Positions 19,561 to 28,661 of a DNA stretch of 64,000 nucleotides are shown piece after piece (the first letter of the stretch is position 1; each line of letters opens with the position of its first letter). Both the position numbers and the translations under genes were made by a program. Origin of the DNA: Psychromonas sp. CNPT3 (GTDB taxonomy: Bacteria; Pseudomonadota; Gammaproteobacteria; Enterobacterales; Psychromonadaceae); assembly GCF_000153405.2 (NCBI RefSeq), contig NC_020802.1, positions 1,383,883 to 1,447,882 on the forward strand, written 5' to 3'. Below the pieces are notes generated by a model. The model was not told the origin of the DNA. It saw nothing but the letters and a program-made list of their open reading frames with translations, and ran no database searches.

Positions 19561-20340
19561 TTACCATTTTTTCTTGTCTTGGAAGATAACATCAAGATCA
19601 TTTTGTTTTTCGGCGTCACGATCTTTAATGGCTTGCAGTTCTTTATCGTTTGTTTCAAGAAGCGCTGCTTTTATTTCCGATTTTAGCTCTAATAATTGCG
19701 TTTGTTTAGCACTCAGATAACTGTCTTTATCGGTAATTGAAGACAATATTTTGATTAATTTATTAATCATTTGATTGGCGCTACCGTATTGTTTGTTTTC
19801 TTTAGATTCTAGAATACGTTTTAAGCTATTTTCGATGTTGATTTTTAATTGCATCATTTCTAAACGGTGATCTTCAGCAACAAAAATTTCGGTGCTGATT
19901 TTACCCTTTGCATGCTCAGAGCGAATAACCGCACGGATTTTTTTAGTGACTTGTAATAAGGCAAGGGCTTCTTTGTCATTTTTCGGTGCTCTAAAAACAC
20001 TCTCATCTGGAGGAGTGTAATTACTGCGTAATTGCTGAATTTGTGCATCTGTATTAGATAGGTGGCTTTTAATGGCTCCTGCATGCTCAGAAGATGTTGA
20101 TAACATGAGTATAAGAGCATTTTTGATGCGATGTTGTAAAATAAGCAATAATGATTTGCTAAAAGGCATACGTGTCGCATTTAAAAGCAACTCATCAACT
20201 TCAGTAATCACGGCGCGCTGTTTACTGATGGCGAGACGACGTTCAGTTTCTATTTTTTGCTTATATTGTTGCACTATGTTGTAGCCGATCACAACAAAGA
20301 GTAGTAAACCCACTAAGGAAAAAATAATTGTAAATAACAT
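19561..20340 (-). CDS. Membrane-anchored coiled-coil protein of unknown function
   Basis: I do not recognise this 259-residue protein. One N-terminal membrane segment (about 3-23, FTIIFSLVGLLLFVVIGYNI) is followed directly by a long, charged helical region (QQYKQKIETERRLAISKQ and onward) rich in Lys, Glu and Gln to the C-terminus, which ends in KKKW. No enzymatic motif is visible. It is likely a bitopic inner-membrane protein with a cytoplasmic coiled-coil body. It lies 115 nt downstream of a soluble histidine kinase on the same strand; a shared pathway is possible but unproven. Confidence 0.7.
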   Translation of the reverse strand: MLFTIIFSLVGLLLFVVIGYNIVQQYKQKIETERRLAISKQRAVITEVDELLLNATRMPFSKSLLLILQHRIKNALILMLSTSSEHAGAIKSHLSNTDAQIQQLRSNYTPPDESVFRAPKNDKEALALLQVTKKIRAVIRSEHAKGKISTEIFVAEDHRLEMMQLKINIENSLKRILESKENKQYGSANQMINKLIKILSSITDKDSYLSAKQTQLLELKSEIKAALLETNDKELQAIKDRDAEKQNDLDVIFQDKKKW

Positions 20341-20455
20341 AAAATCTCAAAATAAAAAAGGAATAGGAGCTATATTACGGTAAAAATTCAACGAATTAAA
20401 TAAAATTAATTACGTTAATATATTATGTGTATACCGCCGTAGCATTTCAAGTGCT

Positions 20456-21160
20456 TTATTCAGGTAAAAACAGGCTAAATATACCGCCACCTTGCTCTTT
20501 GTTTTTTAATGTAATGTAGCCTTCTAAGTTTTTGTTTTTATGTTCGGCTGCAATGCGTTGTGCAAATAAAAGCCCCAAGCCACTTCGTCCTGTGGATGCA
20601 TTAAAAGGCATGTTTTCAAAGTCATTAAAGCGTAGCATATTCTCTGGATAACCTTCGCCATCATCTTCAATTTCAATAACAATATAAGGTGTTTTAATAA
20701 AAGCACGTAAGGTAATACGTTGATGACTATAACGTAATGCATTAATAAAAATATCACTGAGTAAATAGGTGATAAGATCACTGTCAAAGTAAGCATTAAG
20801 ATCATCATCAACACAAAGGATAATTTTTTTGTGTTGGCTATTGATAGAGAGTCTGTTTCTTTCCATGACATCTTCTAAAATGTCACGAATGGAATTTTCT
20901 TCAATAAAGACCGGTAATTGTTGTTTTTCGTCTCGATATAAAGCCAGTAATTGGATCAATGTGCTATTAATACGTGTCGCTTGATAATGTAAGGCCGCAA
21001 AATCTTGATGCTGCGCGACGGTTAAGTTATCTGCGAGATTAAGGTTTTCAATCGATTGTAATAAAATAAACAATGAGTTTTTCATGTCATGTGTGGTGGT
21101 CGCTAAAATGGTATTAAAATCTAAGTGCTTGGTTTTAGTCATTACACAGTCCATTGGCAT
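20456..21160 (-). CDS. Soluble sensor histidine kinase (orphan)
   Basis: About 228-234 residues with no membrane segment or sensor domain; essentially a bare transmitter. H-box THDMKNSLF with the phospho-accepting His about residue 19, N-box LSDIFINALRYS, G1 box EDDGEGYP and G2 box GRSGLGLLF are all present. No response regulator is adjacent. An internal ATG (residue 7, preceded by GGA seven bases upstream) may be the true start, giving MTKTKHLDF. Such short kinases often receive input from a partner protein; the downstream membrane coiled-coil protein is a candidate partner by position only. Confidence 0.8.
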   Translation of the reverse strand: MPMDCVMTKTKHLDFNTILATTTHDMKNSLFILLQSIENLNLADNLTVAQHQDFAALHYQATRINSTLIQLLALYRDEKQQLPVFIEENSIRDILEDVMERNRLSINSQHKKIILCVDDDLNAYFDSDLITYLLSDIFINALRYSHQRITLRAFIKTPYIVIEIEDDGEGYPENMLRFNDFENMPFNASTGRSGLGLLFAQRIAAEHKNKNLEGYITLKNKEQGGGIFSLFLPE

Positions 21161-21344
21161 ACTTTAAGCCGATTAAATTTTGAGTATAGGTTAATATCTT
21201 TTTATTTTTAATAATAAAGAGAAAAACAAAAGAGATCATGCCTCTATTCTTAAACAGGGAAGCACAATGGGCAAGTGATAAAGTGGACAATGCGAGGCAG
21301 ATCGCTTTTATCGCTATTATAACCGAATAAAATCAATAGAAATA

Positions 21345-22766
21345 TTAATCCTCAGAACCATCCATACGCGTTAAAATGGGCAGTATCTTCGCTATCTTAT
21401 CTAAGCATTCTTGATATTCGTCCAATGCTTTGGAGTCAGCCACTAAACCACCTCCTGCCCAACAGTAGATCGACTGTTGATGACAAAGTAGGGTACGAAT
21501 AGCGATGTTCATATCCATGTCACCATTGGCGTTAATATAACCAATGCTGCCACAATAAATTTCACGTCGCGAAGGTTCAAGCTCGGCAATTATTTGCATG
21601 GCGCGAATTTTTGGCGCCCCAGTGATAGAGCCACCCGGAAAGCACGATCTCAATAAATCTTCTGTGCAGTGTTGCGCGCTAAGCGTGCCCTCAACGGTGC
21701 TTACCAAATGATGCACGGCAGGAAAGCTTTCGATATCAAATAATTTAGGGACCTTAACCGTGCCGGGATCTGATACTTTTCCAATGTCGTTACGCAGTAA
21801 ATCAACAATCATTAAATTTTCAGCCCGATCTTTGCTGGCAGATTGCAACGCCTGCCGACTGGCTTCATCTTGCGCTTTATCTTTATAACGAGGACGGGTG
21901 CCTTTAATGGGCTTAGTTTGAATATGTTGTCCTTGTAAACGCAAAAAACGCTCTGGCGATAAAGACAAAATACAGTGGGTTGGATAACGCAAAAAAGCCC
22001 CAAAAGGTGGGCGGTTTTGTGTTAATAATTGTGTGTAGGCTTGATATTCGTCACCTTGATAGGTGGCTTGAAAACGTTGTGCGAGATTTACTTGGTAACA
22101 GTCACCACTTAAAATATATTGGTGTACACGCTCAAATTTTTTAATATAAGTTTGTTTATCCATATTAGCAGCCCATTGTTGTGTGAGCTTAAAAGAGATG
22201 GCCTTTGTTTTGCTTTGTATTTTGTTGATCAACCAGTCATGTCGGTTTTGCCACATCTGCTCTAAAGGCAAGGCGCTAATATTATTATTCACTAATAAAA
22301 ACAAATGCTGAGTTTGGGTGTTTTGCAAAATAGCCCAATCATAAAATCCAAACTGCATGTCTGGGATATCTAATGTAGGTGTATTATCAACGCCTCGCAA
22401 ACTTTCGATTTGGTAGCCTAATTCATAATTAATAGAGCCCAGAGCGCCCCCTGAAAAAGGAAAATCGGGGAGTACTTCATTATGTTTAAATAACGATTTC
22501 CTTAATAAGTTTAATTGCTTAAAGGGATCGCCGGCACTAGACGTTTTGTTATCAGCTTGTACAATAGTGCTAATGCCTTGTTGCGTTAAAAAAGTGGCAA
22601 TGGGATCGCAACTGAAAATAGACCAGTGACTATCGCAGTGCTTTGTATCCTCAGATTGTAAATAAATACTCCAAGGTAGGGCGCTTAATACCGATTTTAA
22701 GTGCTCAAATGTTGGGCCGTTGAAAGCGATAGGCTTGATCAGTATATGTTGGGTCGTTTGGATCAT
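21345..22766 (-). CDS. pabB: Aminodeoxychorismate synthase component I
   Basis: Converts chorismate and ammonia to 4-amino-4-deoxychorismate for p-aminobenzoate and folate. 473 residues, one chorismate-binding domain with the full C-terminal core: SLSPERFLRL, the catalytic Lys in PIKGTRPR that distinguishes PabB from TrpE, and GGSITGAPKIRAMQII. It has no fused PabA glutaminase domain; the amidotransferase partner is not in this window. Transcribed away from the repeat pair to its right. The start ATG is preceded by weak spacing; no better start is visible. Confidence 0.92.
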   Translation of the reverse strand: MIQTTQHILIKPIAFNGPTFEHLKSVLSALPWSIYLQSEDTKHCDSHWSIFSCDPIATFLTQQGISTIVQADNKTSSAGDPFKQLNLLRKSLFKHNEVLPDFPFSGGALGSINYELGYQIESLRGVDNTPTLDIPDMQFGFYDWAILQNTQTQHLFLLVNNNISALPLEQMWQNRHDWLINKIQSKTKAISFKLTQQWAANMDKQTYIKKFERVHQYILSGDCYQVNLAQRFQATYQGDEYQAYTQLLTQNRPPFGAFLRYPTHCILSLSPERFLRLQGQHIQTKPIKGTRPRYKDKAQDEASRQALQSASKDRAENLMIVDLLRNDIGKVSDPGTVKVPKLFDIESFPAVHHLVSTVEGTLSAQHCTEDLLRSCFPGGSITGAPKIRAMQIIAELEPSRREIYCGSIGYINANGDMDMNIAIRTLLCHQQSIYCWAGGGLVADSKALDEYQECLDKIAKILPILTRMDGSED

Positions 22767-22857
22767 GGTATTTTGACTCTATGCACATTTTTGCAACAAA
22801 TGAGTGGTAGATAATGCACAGAAGACTAACATCCTCTGTAGTAGATATCAGCTACTT

Positions 22858-23018
22858 ATACCAAAAGAGTTAAAAAAGTGATCTGTCTTACTTGTTAAAA
22901 TTATCTCTACCCGCGTTGTAAGTTTTGAAGTGAGAACAACTATCTCCTGCAACTCACGCCTTGTTAGTGCTAATTTTTCCTGCGTAATACATGGAAACTT
23001 AATTAATTCCCTTGGTAT
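22858..23018 (+). repeat. MITE-like palindromic repeat, copy A (tandem pair, first)
   Basis: 161 bp bounded by imperfect inverted ends ATACCAAAAGAGTTAA and TTAATTCCCTTGGTAT. The two halves are imperfectly complementary throughout, so the transcript could fold into one long hairpin. There is no ORF. A second copy follows after one base. Related copies lie at 38476, 50796 and 56640. Confidence 0.88.
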
Positions 23019-23019
23019 T

Positions 23020-23180
23020 ATACCAAAAGAGTTAAAAAAGTGGTCCGTCTTACGTGTTGAAATTATCCCTACCAGCGTTGTAAGTTTTGAAGTGAGAACA
23101 ACTATCTCCTGCAACTCACGCCTTGTTAGTGCTAATTTTTCCTGCGTAATACATGGAAGCTTAATTCATTCCAGTGCTAT
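23020..23180 (+). repeat. MITE-like palindromic repeat, copy B (tandem pair, second)
   Basis: 161 bp, the same orientation and length as copy A. The central stretch of about 80 bases from TTGTAAGTTTTGAAG to TAATACATGGAA is identical between the two; the left part differs at a handful of positions and the right end is degraded (CCAGTGCTAT in place of CCCTTGGTAT). The tandem arrangement indicates duplication of the element in place. Confidence 0.88.
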
Positions 23181-23198
23181 TAGTTATATTTTTTAGGT

Positions 23199-23217
23199 GA
23201 TAATGATCCTCGTTAAT
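23199..23217 (+). promoter_or_regulatory. Fur-box-like sequence upstream of fumA
   Basis: GATAATGATCCTCGTTAAT agrees with the 19-bp Fur consensus GATAATGATAATCATTATC at 14 of 19 positions, including the entire left half. It lies about 140 nt before the fumarase start codon. Regulation by iron would be sensible for an Fe-S enzyme but is inferred only. Confidence 0.4.
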
Positions 23218-23355
23218 GATTTTTTGTACATCAGGCGCAGTAAGCCTGCTTGATGAGCATATTGTATTATACTTACAAACACACAAAAGGGATGCGTATG
23301 CATTGCAGCCTGTTTCTTTTAACCCCTTATCGACAAATAAAAAGTTGGAGTTCTA

Positions 23356-24894
23356 ATGGTCCTCATTAAAGAGCAAGATTTTGTAAACAGTGTTGCCAAT
23401 GCCTTACAGTTTATCTCTTACTATCATCCCCTTGACTTTATTGAGGCGATGAATAGCGCTTATTTAAAAGAGCAGAACCCGGCAGCTAAAGATGCTATCG
23501 CGCAAATCCTCATTAATTCGCGAATGGCAGCTGAAGGTAAACGTCCTATTTGTCAAGATACAGGGATCGTCACTGTCTTTGTTAAAATTGGTATGCAAGT
23601 TTCATTTTCGGGTGAGCTAACAGTGCAAGAATTAGTAGATGCTGGCGTACGAAAAGCCTACTTAGATCCAAGTAATCCACTGCGCGCCTCTATTGTTAGC
23701 GATCCAGCGGGTGCTCGTAAAAATACTAAGGATAATACGCCATCCGTGGTGCATGTTGAGATGGTGCGTGGTAACACTGTTGAGATAATGATTGCAGCCA
23801 AAGGCGGCGGCTCTGAAAATAAAGCGAAAATGGTGATGTTAAACCCATCTGATGATATTGCGCAGTGGGTTGAAAAAACAGTGCCGAGTATGGGGGCTGG
23901 TTGGTGTCCACCAGGTATGCTCGGTATCGGTATCGGCGGCACGGTTGAAAAAGCCGCCATAATGGCAAAAGAGTCATTAATGGAGCCGGTTGATATTTTT
24001 GAATTACAAGAAAAACAGTTGCAGCCCGGTGTCATATTGACGACCGATGAAAAATTACGTTTAGATATATATGCACGGGTAAATCAATTGGGTATTGGTG
24101 CACAAGGCCTTGGAGGACTAACCACAGTATTGGATATAAAAATTAAAAGTTGTCCCACTCATGCAGCCTCTAAACCGGTGGTGATGATCCCAAATTGTGC
24201 AGCAACAAGACATACGCATTTTGTGTTAGATGGGCAAGGTGAAGCGGAATTTACCCCGCCTAAATTAAGTGATTGGCCAGAAATAACAAGAGATGTTGGC
24301 ACCAACGTACGCCGCGTTAATGTGAACAATTTACAAAAGTCGGATATAAGCGAATGGAAAAGTGGCGATACATTGCTTCTTTCGGGTAACATTTTAACCG
24401 GCCGAGATGCTGCTCACAAACGTATTAAAAGCTTAATGGATTCAGGGGAAGGTTTGCCAGAAGGTGTTGATTTTAATGGGCGATTTATTTATTACGTGGG
24501 ACCTGTCGATGCAGTTCGCGATGAAGTAGTGGGGCCCGCAGGGCCGACAACGGCAACTCGCATGGATAAATATACCGATTTCATGCTTGAAGAAATGGGG
24601 CTCCTGGGCATGATTGGGAAATCTGAGCGTGGCCAAGAAACCGTCGACTCCATTGCAAAAAACAAGTCAGTTTATTTAATGGCCGTGGGTGGCGCTGCCT
24701 TTTTAGTGGCAAAAGCGATAAAAAAATCGCGCGTTGTCGCCTTTGCTGATCTGGGTATGGAAGCCATTTATGAATTTGAAATAGAAGATATGCCGGTAAC
24801 GGTTGCGGTTGACAGCGATGGAAATAATGTACATGCCTTTGGGCCTGCAATTTGGAAAGCGAAAATAGCAGATTTAAACCAAAAGATGTCATAA
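23356..24894 (+). CDS. fumA: Class I (4Fe-4S) fumarate hydratase
   Basis: Interconverts fumarate and malate in the TCA cycle using an oxygen-sensitive [4Fe-4S] cluster; cytoplasmic. 512 residues in the FumA/FumB family (E. coli 548). An N-terminal alpha domain and C-terminal beta domain are fused in one chain. Cys residues in PICQDTG, GWCPPGML and IPNCAATRHTHF are the expected cluster ligands. The C-terminal part shows GPTTATRMD and KSERGQETVDSI. Start at ATG 23356 with GGAG 7 nt upstream. Monocistronic between the repeat pair and aspC. I cannot tell FumA from FumB orthology by sequence alone. Confidence 0.93.
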   Translation: MVLIKEQDFVNSVANALQFISYYHPLDFIEAMNSAYLKEQNPAAKDAIAQILINSRMAAEGKRPICQDTGIVTVFVKIGMQVSFSGELTVQELVDAGVRKAYLDPSNPLRASIVSDPAGARKNTKDNTPSVVHVEMVRGNTVEIMIAAKGGGSENKAKMVMLNPSDDIAQWVEKTVPSMGAGWCPPGMLGIGIGGTVEKAAIMAKESLMEPVDIFELQEKQLQPGVILTTDEKLRLDIYARVNQLGIGAQGLGGLTTVLDIKIKSCPTHAASKPVVMIPNCAATRHTHFVLDGQGEAEFTPPKLSDWPEITRDVGTNVRRVNVNNLQKSDISEWKSGDTLLLSGNILTGRDAAHKRIKSLMDSGEGLPEGVDFNGRFIYYVGPVDAVRDEVVGPAGPTTATRMDKYTDFMLEEMGLLGMIGKSERGQETVDSIAKNKSVYLMAVGGAAFLVAKAIKKSRVVAFADLGMEAIYEFEIEDMPVTVAVDSDGNNVHAFGPAIWKAKIADLNQKMS

Positions 24895-24982
24895 AACAGA
24901 AGTTTTTTATTTGCTCACTCCGATGGTGATGGTATAACTGGTCTTTAATGTTAGTCGTGGATAAAGCAAAGAAGGAATGATT

Positions 24983-26173
24983 ATGTTTGAACAAGTGAGT
25001 ATGGCGCCTGCAGATCCGATTTTAGGTTTAACGGATGCTTTCAAAAAAGATGATCGCGCAGGTAAAATTAATCTAGGTGTTGGTATTTATAAGAACGAAA
25101 TGGGATTAACACCTATTTTAAAAACGGTCAAGGAAGCAGAGAAACGCTTACTGGCAAATGAAACGACTAAAAGTTATTTAAGCATTGAAGGTATTGCAGC
25201 CTATGGTACTGCCGTACAAAAATTGTTATTTGGTAAAGATGCTGAAATCATTAAATCTAACCGCGCGCGTACAGCGCAAGTACCTGGCGGTACAGGTGCG
25301 TTACGTACAGGTGCTGATTTTGCATTTAAAAAATTAGGCATCAAACGTATTTGGGTGAGCAATCCAACATGGGCAAATCATAGTAATATATTTAAAACAG
25401 CTGGCTTACAAGTCATGCAATATGATTATTATAATGCAGAAACGAAAGATATTGATTTTGATGCGATGATCGCATCATTACAAAAAGTGGATGCGGGAGA
25501 TCTTGTGTTGTTTCATGGTTGTTGTCATAACCCGACGGGTATTGACCCTACATTGGAACAATGGGAAGAGCTTGCTAAATTAATTGCCGATTTAGGCGCC
25601 GTGCCTTTCTTTGATTTTGCGTATCAAGGTTTTGCTAAAGGGGTTCAAGAAGATGCACAAGGTTTACGCATTTTTGCCCAATATAATACAGAGCTTTTAG
25701 TTGCGAATTCTTTTTCTAAAAACTTTGGTTTGTATAACGAACGTGTGGGTGGTTTGACGATTGTTGCTGAAGATAATGTGATCGTCGAAGCGGCTTTTAG
25801 TCAAATAAAAACCGGTATTCGCTCTAATTATTCAAATCCGCCAGCACATGGTGCAGCGATTGTGACAACCATTTTAGAAGATGATGAACTTTATCTACAA
25901 TGGGAAAAAGAAGTGGCGGATATGCGTGACCGCATTAAAGAAATGCGCGAATTATTTGTATTAACATTAAAAGAAAAAGGCATATCAGGCGATTATAGTT
26001 TTATTTCTCGTCAAAATGGTATGTTTTCTTTTTCCGGATTATCAAAAGAACAAGTGCAGCGTTTAAAAGATGAATTTGCAGTGTATATTGTTGGCTCAGG
26101 ACGGATTTCTGTGGCGGGTATGACCAAAAACAATATGCAACCACTGTGTGATGCGCTTGCTAAAGTACTGTAA
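24983..26173 (+). CDS. aspC: Aspartate/aromatic aminotransferase (class I)
   Basis: PLP-dependent transamination between aspartate (and aromatic amino acids) and 2-oxoglutarate. 396 residues, exactly the E. coli AspC length, and co-linear with it. PLP Lys in [16 protein letters not shown], substrate-binding Arg region in [10 protein letters not shown], and [17 protein letters not shown] in the cofactor domain. I chose the ATG at 24983 because the family begins MFE; an ATG two codons earlier lies in the GGAATG ribosome-binding region. AspC and TyrB are hard to separate; AspC fits slightly better. Confidence 0.92.
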   Translation: MFEQVSMAPADPILGLTDAFKKDDRAGKINLGVGIYKNEMGLTPILKTVKEAEKRLLANETTKSYLSIEGIAAYGTAVQKLLFGKDAEIIKSNRARTAQVPGGTGALRTGADFAFKKLGIKRIWVSNPTWANHSNIFKTAGLQVMQYDYYNAETKDIDFDAMIASLQKVDAGDLVLFHGCCHNPTGIDPTLEQWEELAKLIADLGAVPFFDFAYQGFAKGVQEDAQGLRIFAQYNTELLVANSFSKNFGLYNERVGGLTIVAEDNVIVEAAFSQIKTGIRSNYSNPPAHGAAIVTTILEDDELYLQWEKEVADMRDRIKEMRELFVLTLKEKGISGDYSFISRQNGMFSFSGLSKEQVQRLKDEFAVYIVGSGRISVAGMTKNNMQPLCDALAKVL

Positions 26174-26243
26174 AATATAGTACTACGACAAACAAGGTGT
26201 TAATATCACCTTGTTTTCTTAAATAATTAACATAATGAGATAT

Positions 26244-27596
26244 ATGAGTAATCGTATTAAACAAGGTTTATCCTACCTAAACAACCTTAAAAAAATTCCG
26301 CTGGATGTTCAGTCGGTTGAGTGTTTGTTTGCGGCAAAAGCCTTTAAACATGAGCTATTAAGTCAAATAGAAAAAGCGCAGAAGCGTATCTATTTAGTGG
26401 CATTATATCTTGAGGCAGATACAGCGGGCGCAGAAATTTTATTGGCGCTCTATGAAGCGAAACGTCGTATACCTACATTAGACGTTGTCGTTTGCATTGA
26501 TTACCACCGCGCTCAGCGTGGCTTGATTGGAGAAAAGGAGAGTAAATCAACCAATGCATCGTGGTATCAAGAAGTAGAAAAAATACATGATTTAGGGATT
26601 AAGATTGTAGGCATCCCGGTTAAACGCAAAGAAATATTTGGTGTGCAACACTTAAAAGGCTTTATCTTTGATGATAAGGTTTTATACAGTGGTGCGAGTT
26701 TTAATGATATTTATCTGCATCAAAATGATCGTTACCGTTACGATAGATACTGGCTTTTGAAAAATAAAACATTAGCCGATACGATGGTAGATTTCTTACA
26801 AAAAGAGATATTAAGCAGTGATGCTACCGCATTATTGAATGCACCTCGAATTACCCCCTTTAATGAATTAAAAAAAGCCCATAAGAAATTGGTGCGTAAT
26901 TTACGTCAAAGCTATTTTCATTATGAAGGTGAAATGCTGACTGATACATTATCAGTGGCTCCCTTGTGCGGGCTTGGTGTTCGTCATAATGCGTTAAATC
27001 AAAGTATTCGTAAATTATTACAAAGCACACAAAAAGAATTGGTTTTATTTACGCCATACTTTAATTTCCCGGGTGCCATTGCACGTGATATTACCGATTT
27101 ACTGCAACGCGGTGTTAAATTAACGATTGTAGTGGGTGACAAAACAGCCAATGACTTTTATATTCCTTTAGATAAACCCTTTCGTACTATTGGTGGGTTA
27201 CCTTATCTTTATGAGTGTAATTTAAAACGCTTTGTGACTCAGCATCAAGCACGTATTAAAACGCAGCAGTTATCAATAAATTTATGGCGTCATGAAAACA
27301 ACAGTTTCCATCTAAAAGGGCTGTACTGTGATCAGCGTTTTATTTTGCTAACGGGGCATAATTTAAATCCTCGAGCATGGCGTTTAGATGTTGAAAATGG
27401 TTTGTTAATTGATGATCCTAAACAACAATTGAAAACGTTAATGGATAAAGAGTTTGCTCAGATCATGGCGAATACTCGACGAATTCAGGACGTTGATGAT
27501 ATCGAGGGCTTACAAGATTACCCTGAGCATGTACGCAAGTTATTAGTGCGTCTGCGCCGCGTTAAGGCCGATAAATTGGTGAAAGGTATCATCTAA
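26244..27596 (+). CDS. pssA: CDP-diacylglycerol-serine O-phosphatidyltransferase
   Basis: Makes phosphatidylserine, the precursor of phosphatidylethanolamine; the Gram-negative type is a peripheral, phospholipase-D-superfamily enzyme. Two HxK catalytic motifs are visible: HLKGFIFDDKVLYSGAS and HLKGLYCDQRFILLTGHN. About 450 residues (E. coli 451), ending with a basic KVRRLR-like region (VRLRRVKADKLVKGII). I chose the ATG at 26244, preceded by GAGA; an ATG at 26235 is also possible. The stop overlaps the next gene's start by one base (TAATG), suggesting translational coupling. Confidence 0.94.
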   Translation: MSNRIKQGLSYLNNLKKIPLDVQSVECLFAAKAFKHELLSQIEKAQKRIYLVALYLEADTAGAEILLALYEAKRRIPTLDVVVCIDYHRAQRGLIGEKESKSTNASWYQEVEKIHDLGIKIVGIPVKRKEIFGVQHLKGFIFDDKVLYSGASFNDIYLHQNDRYRYDRYWLLKNKTLADTMVDFLQKEILSSDATALLNAPRITPFNELKKAHKKLVRNLRQSYFHYEGEMLTDTLSVAPLCGLGVRHNALNQSIRKLLQSTQKELVLFTPYFNFPGAIARDITDLLQRGVKLTIVVGDKTANDFYIPLDKPFRTIGGLPYLYECNLKRFVTQHQARIKTQQLSINLWRHENNSFHLKGLYCDQRFILLTGHNLNPRAWRLDVENGLLIDDPKQQLKTLMDKEFAQIMANTRRIQDVDDIEGLQDYPEHVRKLLVRLRRVKADKLVKGII

Positions 27597-28381
27597 TGTG
27601 GCTGTTGCTGGGTTACCTGTTGTTAGGTGCGGTTGCTGGATTAATGGCAGGCGTTTTTGGTTTAGGCGGGGGAATAATTATTGTTCCCGCTTTGATCATG
27701 ACCTTTACTTATCTACATTTTCCGCCTGAAATATTAACCCATCTTGCGGTGGGCACTTCTCTTGCTTGTATTGTTTTTACCTCTTTAAGCACCATCTATG
27801 TACATCAACAAAAAAAAGCTATTTATTGGCCGTTAGTGCTTAAATTAAGTTTAGGTATGATTTTTGGCGGGCTGTTAGGGGCTTATTTTGCAGATTTTAT
27901 GTCGGGTGAGTTATTACAACGTGTTTTCTCGTTATATGCTATTTGTGTTGCTGCGCAAATGTGGTTTTCATGGCGCCCTAAAGCGCAGTTACATTTACCT
28001 AAAACACCGGGTTGCGCTTTGATTGGAAGCCTTATTGGATGTGTTTCGGGATTGTTTGGTATCGCTGGTGGCTCATTAGTCGTACCTATCTTAGCCTTGT
28101 ATCGCGTGCCGATTAAAAATGCGATTGCCACCTCCGCTGCCACCGGATTCCCAATTGCTTTGGCAGGGGCCTTTGGCTATTGGATGATGGGGCTTAATAA
28201 TGCGTTATTGCCTGAATATAGCCAAGGTTATATTTATTGGCCTGCCTGTTTAGGTATTATTTTAAGCAGTACGTTTTTTGCTAAAGTAGGTGCACGTTTG
28301 GCGCATAGATTAGCCCCGGAAAAAGTACAAAAATTATTCTCTATTGTATTAGTTCTGATAGCTATGAAGCTGTTTATCTAA
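27596..28381 (+). CDS. TauE/SafE-family membrane permease (sulfite/sulfonate-type exporter)
   Basis: 261 residues with about 8 hydrophobic segments. It contains the two pseudo-symmetric glycine-rich motifs of the TauE/SafE (UPF0721/COG0730) family: GVFGLGGGIIIVPAL near the N-terminus and GLFGIAGGSLVVPIL in the second half. Family members move sulfite, sulfoacetate or other organosulfur anions; the substrate here is unknown. It is coupled to pssA by a TAATG overlap, an odd functional pairing that may only reflect a shared transcript. Confidence 0.85.
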   Translation: MWLLLGYLLLGAVAGLMAGVFGLGGGIIIVPALIMTFTYLHFPPEILTHLAVGTSLACIVFTSLSTIYVHQQKKAIYWPLVLKLSLGMIFGGLLGAYFADFMSGELLQRVFSLYAICVAAQMWFSWRPKAQLHLPKTPGCALIGSLIGCVSGLFGIAGGSLVVPILALYRVPIKNAIATSAATGFPIALAGAFGYWMMGLNNALLPEYSQGYIYWPACLGIILSSTFFAKVGARLAHRLAPEKVQKLFSIVLVLIAMKLFI

Positions 28382-28430
28382 CGTTTCTGTTGGTTAATTA
28401 GGCACTTGCACTAAAATGCTGAAATAGCAG

Positions 28431-28458
28431 TTGTATTCTCTGCGCCGATACGTATACT
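28431..28458 (+). promoter_or_regulatory. Candidate promoter for ffs
   Basis: -35-like TTGTAT, 16-bp spacer, -10 TATACT (28453-28458). Transcription would start near 28465, giving a leader of about 36 nt before the mature 4.5S RNA. A processed 5' leader is known for E. coli 4.5S RNA. The leader contains an 8-bp hairpin, CATCAAGT / ACTTGATG (28465-28490). Confidence 0.4.
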
Positions 28459-28500
28459 TCATCACATCAAGTCGCTAACGCAACTTGATGCAGTAACAAT

Positions 28501-28609
28501 GGTAGGCTTCTTGGTGCCTCGCATTGATAACTTATTCACCTGGTCAGGGCCGGAAGGAAGCAGCCAGAGTAAGCCAATCAAGTGCCGAGGGTTCGCTGGG
28601 AAGTCTGCC
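28501..28609 (+). ncRNA. ffs: 4.5S RNA of the signal recognition particle
   Basis: The conserved SRP domain IV is unmistakable: GGTCAGGGCCGGAAGGAAGC with the following AGCC, i.e. the GGAA tetraloop and symmetric loop bound by Ffh. The ends pair as expected for a 4.5S hairpin: GGTAGGCTTC (28501-28510) with GAAGTCTGCC (28600-28609), all ten positions pairing if G-U is allowed. The length of about 109 nt is close to E. coli's 114. Exact ends are uncertain by a few bases. Confidence 0.95.
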
Positions 28610-28661
28610 ACCCAAACATCTTCATAATTAATCATTCTTAGCATTCTCAAAAGGCCTAATA

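Noticed and set aside
22858-23180. Short ORFs of about 88 codons on both strands in the tandem repeat
   Set aside because: They arise from the repeated sequence itself (the same peptide occurs twice), have no start context and match nothing I recognise.
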